Source: Manihot esculenta | Lineage: Eukaryota > Streptophyta > Magnoliopsida > Malpighiales > Euphorbiaceae | Assembly (NCBI RefSeq): GCF_001659605.2 | Contig: NC_035163.2 | Span: forward strand, 30,964,158 to 31,028,157 | DNA: 64,000 nt | Direction of reading: 5' to 3' | Notes under the pieces: model-generated | Database searches by the model: none | Seen by the model: only the letters and a program-made list of their open reading frames with translations | What the model was told of the DNA's origin: nothing | Made by a program: the position numbers and the translations under genes | In this document: in pieces, positions 59,430-64,000 of the stretch | How positions within the stretch are numbered: the stretch's first letter is position 1 | How the letters are laid out: each line of letters begins with the position of its first letter

Positions 59430-60980
59430 TTTGTCATCTGCACTCGGATATGACCCCTTTTAATTTTGTTCAGCTATTTCCTGAAATGCTTCATGCCTTA
59501 GTGAAACATCACACTTTCAGAACACATTTAGAATACTTGCATTTCATTTTAGGAGATTTGTCTCTCTGTATATCATATTGGTGTATAATGCGAGCTTCTA
59601 GGTTTGTTGGGACATTAAACGTGCTTGATGCATAATCTTCGACTTCATTACTGACTTCTGCTCATCATCAGATCCGCAGATTAAGATTTGATTGGTGGCA
59701 GGAGAGTTGGATCTATTGCAAGTATTGAAGCACTGCAGGACTTCTAAGAAGAGATTCATGTTACAGTTACACTGACCAACCAGTGACAATAAAAAGGTTT
59801 CTGGTTATGTTTCTGAAAACATTATTGTATTTAGACAATGTGGAACTACAAGAAAAATAAATTAATTAACTTCATTGGCTTTCCCAGCACTTCTTCTTCT
59901 TTAATATAATTTGTTTATTCATTTAGCTCCAACTAATTGGTTCAATTGGCTCCAATTGGGTTTCGTATCTAATACCTCACAATCCTGAATCTAATTTTAT
60001 CACTAAATTAAAACTTATTAAATTAAGGGGTTTTGCTTTCCAAACTGCTTTCTAAAGAGCTTGATATGAAAAAACCACCATTGCATATAAGAGTAAAGAA
60101 AAGATTAGATAGCTTGGAAGCACCTGAATCTTGAACCAAGTTGAAAAAACCATGTAACAGTATAGCTTGGAGATAATGAGACCTTGATAACTTGTGGCTG
60201 AGCAAACTTGTTTAGTCTGTACAGGTCCGTTAACATGGATTTCCTGTAAAACTTGACAAAAAATTTGATTACCCCCTTGTCCAAAGCTAGTACCAACATA
60301 ATTAAATAGAAATTATTAGCGGTTTTTTTTTTTTTTTGTCCTTTTAAATGGATTGGTGACTTCTAAGTAAGAAGTGGTCAGTAATTTTACAGCATCCAAG
60401 GAGTGAAGAAAAAAAAAAGGGGGAAATCAAGCTGTAATCATGGGACTTGCAATCTGGCACATGGACATGTGATGTTTTGGGGGCAATGAAACACTTGATC
60501 CCAATTTGTGGTCCCTCTAAAGTTCAATCTTCCAAAACATAAATATGAGCTCTCTGTTTTTAATTTATTATATTTTATCATATAAGCTATATTATGATAG
60601 CAGGCATTGGATCAGGAGTCTAAATGTCTCTGAATTAGAGGCACCATTTCTCAGCTTTCTCGGTGATTACACATTTGTAAATAGTAAATTTCTAAGCTCC
60701 ATTTACAATATAAATTTAACAGTTTTAACATTAAGTCTACTCTTGCTGAATCATATTTAAATAAGGCTGCATTATGTGATATTTATTTAATTAGTTTTAA
60801 TATAAGACAAAGAATTGATGGCTCAGGAATCTTAAGTTGCTGTCAGGTTTCTCAGAATCAAACAAATCCAAGTCAACTTCATCTTGGCAACCACATTATG
60901 TTGGTGATTCCCTTATCCCTTATCCCTCCTCTCCTTTTTTCTGTAAGACATAGTCTCTTCAAGAAAACTCTTGAAGAACG
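59430..60980. other. 3' flank of the Rossmann gene and intergenic DNA
   Basis: 59430-59850 is probably 3' UTR or flank. The rest is AT-rich with a T run at 60323-60337. Small frames on both strands show no family features. Confidence 0.5.
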
Positions 60981-60988
60981 TGTTTGCT

Positions 60989-61138
60989 ATGGGGAAGATT
61001 TACTTCTTAGAATCAGATGATAATTGGGGTTTGGATCTTAAGGTGATTCTGGTTTTGATTGCATTAGCTTTCCTGGCGATTTCTGTCTGCCTCCCCCCAA
61101 GGTATCCAAGGGTTTATGCTGTGTATCGTTGCTGTTAG
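60989..61138 (+). CDS. putative 49-residue single-pass membrane peptide
   Basis: The frame starts MGKIYFLESDDNWGLDLKVI, then a strongly hydrophobic segment VILVLIALAFLAISVCL (about residues 19-35), and ends PPRYPRVYAVYRCC before TAG. It lies in an island of normal base composition (60830-61260) with no other gene. A short acidic head, one membrane span and a basic Cys-ended tail make a sensible small membrane protein. I do not recognise the family. A minus-strand frame at 61038-61259 overlaps it and is less convincing. Confidence 0.4.
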   Translation: MGKIYFLESDDNWGLDLKVILVLIALAFLAISVCLPPRYPRVYAVYRCC

Positions 61139-61269
61139 ATACTATCCCTTGAAGCTTTCTCTCTGTTTCTGTCTGTTTCCATTGTTTGTGCATTTGATGT
61201 AATTCTTTTTCTCGTTCTTCCTGAGAAGAAGTGTAGCTCTTCTTGTGGAATGTAATCACAGAAATGGAA

Positions 61270-62620
61270 TTATCTTGTTTCTAGGTTTTGCAATGAAAGA
61301 CATGGTACTGTGATTCAAGATTCTTAAACTGATTTGTTCTTGAGAAATTTCGCTTTAGCTTGCTGGCTTTAGTTATAAATATTTTGGCAAATCGGAATCT
61401 CGGACAAACGATTGTAAATTTGAATGTGAAATAAAGTCAACGGCCATTTTGTAACACGCCCTGCTTAGGCAATTGTCCTACTATGAAGGAGAAAGCTAAA
61501 AGCATGGTTAGCAGAATATTATAATTTTCATAATTAAAAATTATAAAAAAAAATTAAATAATTTTTTATAAAATTATATATTATTTAAATTAAAATTTTC
61601 ATTTCAAATAAAAAAAAAAAAACTAAATTAAAATATGTGAACAATGATTTAATTGTTTATAATCAGTCACTTGGACTTCAATTAATACAAGAATTATTAC
61701 ATTGGACTTCTACCTAATCATCATAATTTTGGCCAAATTAATTAACTCCTCCATTTAAGAAAACTTCATTATATTTTTGTTTTATTTAACCCAATTTGAA
61801 ATATTTTGATTTTCATTATGAATTTTTAATTTAATGTTTCTAGATGGAAAGCTATATTTCTCGCTTGTGAATTTTTATTTTTATTATTTATTTTGACTAA
61901 TTCATTGCACAACAAAAGAAAGAATGAATTTAACTTTTTTTTAAAATTAAATTCATAAATTGTATTAAATTAAGAAAAGTAAATTAAAGTATATTAAATC
62001 AGTAATAAATTAACAAATAAAATAGAACTTAGAAAAGGCTTTAACTTAATATTAAAATTTAATTGGTAGTCGGATATAATTTAAAATTTACGTTTCTCAA
62101 TTTAAAAAATCCTTAAATTAAATCAAATTATAAATATACGGTTCTGATATGATTTAAGAATAGTTTTGATTTTGATTAATTTTAGGCGAATGTTAATAGA
62201 TTCATGAATGTCTCTAAGTAGTAGGCATGAACAATTTATTTTAATTTTTTTCATATAAAATAAATTATTTGAACATGTAACTATAAATAATAGTCCGAGA
62301 TATGGATGGCTGCATTAAATTTAAGAATAATGATAAATTGACTAAACAGCAACATATGTATCTTAATTTATTAGGATATTTAATAAATTTAGCTATACCT
62401 AGCAAATGTGATTCAAATGGTATGTAATAGGGTAACTGTAGCAAGCTACAGGCAAGCAAGGTGTTGAGAGCATTAGTTAATGTTGTATTTATATTTGATA
62501 TGCTTCAATGAATCCAACATTGTTCTTTCTTCTCTATTAATAACCTTACTCAGCTTCTTTTATCTCAACCCTCTATTCCTCCATCTCTTCCATACCTCTC
62601 TCTCTCTCTCTCCAGTGTCT
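61270..62620. other. intergenic AT-rich region upstream of the CASP-like gene
   Basis: AT-rich DNA with no coding signal to 62400. The last 200 bases become pyrimidine-rich, with a (CT)n run at about 62599-62614 just before the start codon, probably the leader of the CASP-like gene. Confidence 0.55.
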
Positions 62621-62630
62621 GTGATCTACC

Positions 62631-63309
62631 ATGGATATCCAGAACAAGGTCAATCATGGACCCATGGATGGCGTGGAGAGCAGAGGGGCCAAGGACGGAG
62701 GAGGGAGAACCAGTTTCTTGCTTCTAAGACTTATGGCTTTGCTTCTAACTTTGGCTGCTACTATAGTTCTTGGGGTTAATAAGCAGACCAAAGTTGTTCC
62801 AATTCAGCTTTTGGATTCCTTACCACCTTTAAACATTCCTGTTGTTGCTAAGTGGCATTATCTCTCTTCCTTTGTGTAAGTTCATTGCCTGCTCTTACTA
62901 CTTTGCTTTTTTTTTTTTTGTTTTCTGTCTAAAGAAGTTTGAACAGAATAATATGTAATATTATACAATTTATATCAGGTTCTTTGTTGTATCAAATGCC
63001 ATAGCGTGCACATATGCAGCAGTGTCTCTACTCCTTTCTTTCAGCAGAAAGAAAAGGTGGTTGCTCGTTACCTTAATCCTCGACGTATTGATGGTGGCCT
63101 TGCTATTTTCCGGCAACGGAGCAACCGCAGCAATTGGAGTATTGGGTTACAAAGGGAATTCACATGTGAGATGGAATAGAGTGTGCAATGTGTTTGGGAA
63201 ATTCTGCAACCAAGTAGCAGCTGCCGTGGCCCTCTCTTTGCTTGGCTCAATAGTTTTTATCTTGCTGGTTATGCTTGCTGCTCTTCGCCTTCATAACAAA
63301 TCTAAATGA
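62631..63309 (+). CDS. CASPL1E1: CASP-like membrane protein, 1E type
   Basis: Two exons, 62631-62875 and 62979-63309, giving 191 residues. The fold is the four-span MARVEL-like CASP/CASPL membrane protein. TM1 (RLMALLLTLAATIVLGV, about 28-44) opens with the conserved Arg. TKVVPIQLLDSLPPLNIPV is a first-loop signature of subgroup 1E. TM3 (LLVTLILDVLMVALLF) carries the conserved Asp. GKFCNQVAAAVALSLLGSIV covers loop 2 and TM4. Both termini are cytosolic. CASP proteins scaffold the Casparian strip; CASPL members have more varied plasma-membrane roles. The single intron in the loop after TM1 fits the family. The start is the first Met that leaves a short charged N-terminus. The number 1E1 follows sequence resemblance from memory. 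Confidence 0.9.
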
Positions 63310-64000
63310 AATGAATTCACTGTCTACGTATCTGAAGCTATTTCTAAGTCTTGAGGTGGAATGGATCAGAGCTAGTGGTTCAAATATTTGATTCAAACCA
63401 AATATTTAAAAAAGGAAAGAAAAAAAGTTGATATCTTAGAGGGCAACCAAATCTTTCTTGAATTGAAATCGAAATTGTTAAAATTTAAAATTGAATCAGA
63501 CCGAAACTAGACTATTACCGGTGTAGAAAAAAGGGTGCAATTGTTCGGTTCTATTAAATTGATTTGATTCTTTCTAAAATAAAATAAAACGCATCCATAA
63601 AAATAGGAAGGTTTTTCTTTTAAAAAAAATTTCACTTCTGCATTCATAGAATTACGCAATTTAGCCTGTTTGATTTTTTTTTTTTTTGTTTAAATCAGTT
63701 TAAAGATTTTAAATTTAATTTAATCTAAATCAATAGAAATTAAAAGATTAATAAACTCAATAATAATTCACCAAGTTTTATTTCTTTATTTTTGGACCAA
63801 ATTGAATTTAAATTAAAATTTCCATTTAAAAATAATTTAACTTAGAAGGATTAAGCAACATCCTTGAACCTAATAATTCTAATAAATGATAAAAATTCAA
63901 GAAGCAAAATTATGAGACAAAGCCTAAACCAAAACAATTTCTTCCAAAACTAAACAATCAGCAAGCTAAACCCGAAATAATGAGAACATTGAAAAATTCC
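63310..64000. other. downstream intergenic region
   Basis: CASP-like 3' flank, then AT-rich DNA with short AATTGAATT-type repeats and a T run at 63677-63688. No gene is seen before the window ends. Confidence 0.55.

Noticed and set aside
61038..61259. Minus-strand 73-codon frame rich in Glu, Lys and Gln
   Set aside because: Composition follows from pyrimidine-rich plus-strand DNA; no start context or family match.

Overview
The window is nuclear DNA from a flowering plant, almost certainly a core eudicot. Genes are split by short GT-AG introns, and intergenic DNA is very AT-rich and full of small inverted-repeat elements. The encoded proteins match plant-only families (NHX antiporter, plastid acyl carrier protein, tubby-like F-box, BAM9, CASP-like, arabinogalactan protein). 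A rosid, perhaps Euphorbiaceae, is a guess from general feel only. There are no rRNA, tRNA, CRISPR or bacterial-type features.

Layout, left to right: the 5' end of a J-domain protein gene (-) with a probable long leader intron full of transposons (1-3000); a tRNA-derived SINE (about 4.3 kb); the RUNKEL kinase-like/ARM-repeat gene (+, 5.2-12.1 kb); a classical arabinogalactan protein (+, 13.7 kb); plastid acyl carrier protein (-, 16-18.1 kb); vacuolar NHX antiporter (-, 19.5-22.8 kb); a repeat-rich gap with a complex inverted-repeat element (24.0-24.9 kb) and a small orphan transcription unit (25.2-25.8 kb); a 12-exon gene for an Sgf11-type zinc-finger protein (+, 28.2-33.9 kb); a poor AT-rich stretch (34-39 kb); a tubby-like F-box gene (+, 39.3-41.9 kb) convergent with BAM9 (-, 44.1-46.2 kb); a small Pro/Gly/Cys-rich protein (-, 48.6-49.3 kb); a CDK-like kinase (-, 50.4-54.5 kb); an NAD(P)-binding Rossmann protein (+, 57.0-59.4 kb) that needs a U12-type AT-AC intron; a possible 49-residue membrane peptide (61.0 kb); and a CASP-like membrane protein of the 1E type (+, 62.6-63.3 kb).

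The genes are independent plant genes, not an operon or a single system. From memory of Arabidopsis gene order, J-protein, RUK, AGP25, TLP and BAM9 correspond to the At5g18670-At5g18750 neighbourhood, while ACP, NHX and the CDK-like kinase correspond to At3g05020-At3g05050. The window would then hold both halves of an ancestral block that Arabidopsis has divided between duplicated segments. I found no clearly undescribed biological system. The strongest unusual items are the AT-AC intron, the nested transposons with intact target-site duplications, the perfect SINE duplication, the orphan transcription unit at 25.2 kb, and the poorly known zinc-finger protein. All exon borders were placed by eye from splice signals and reading frame.
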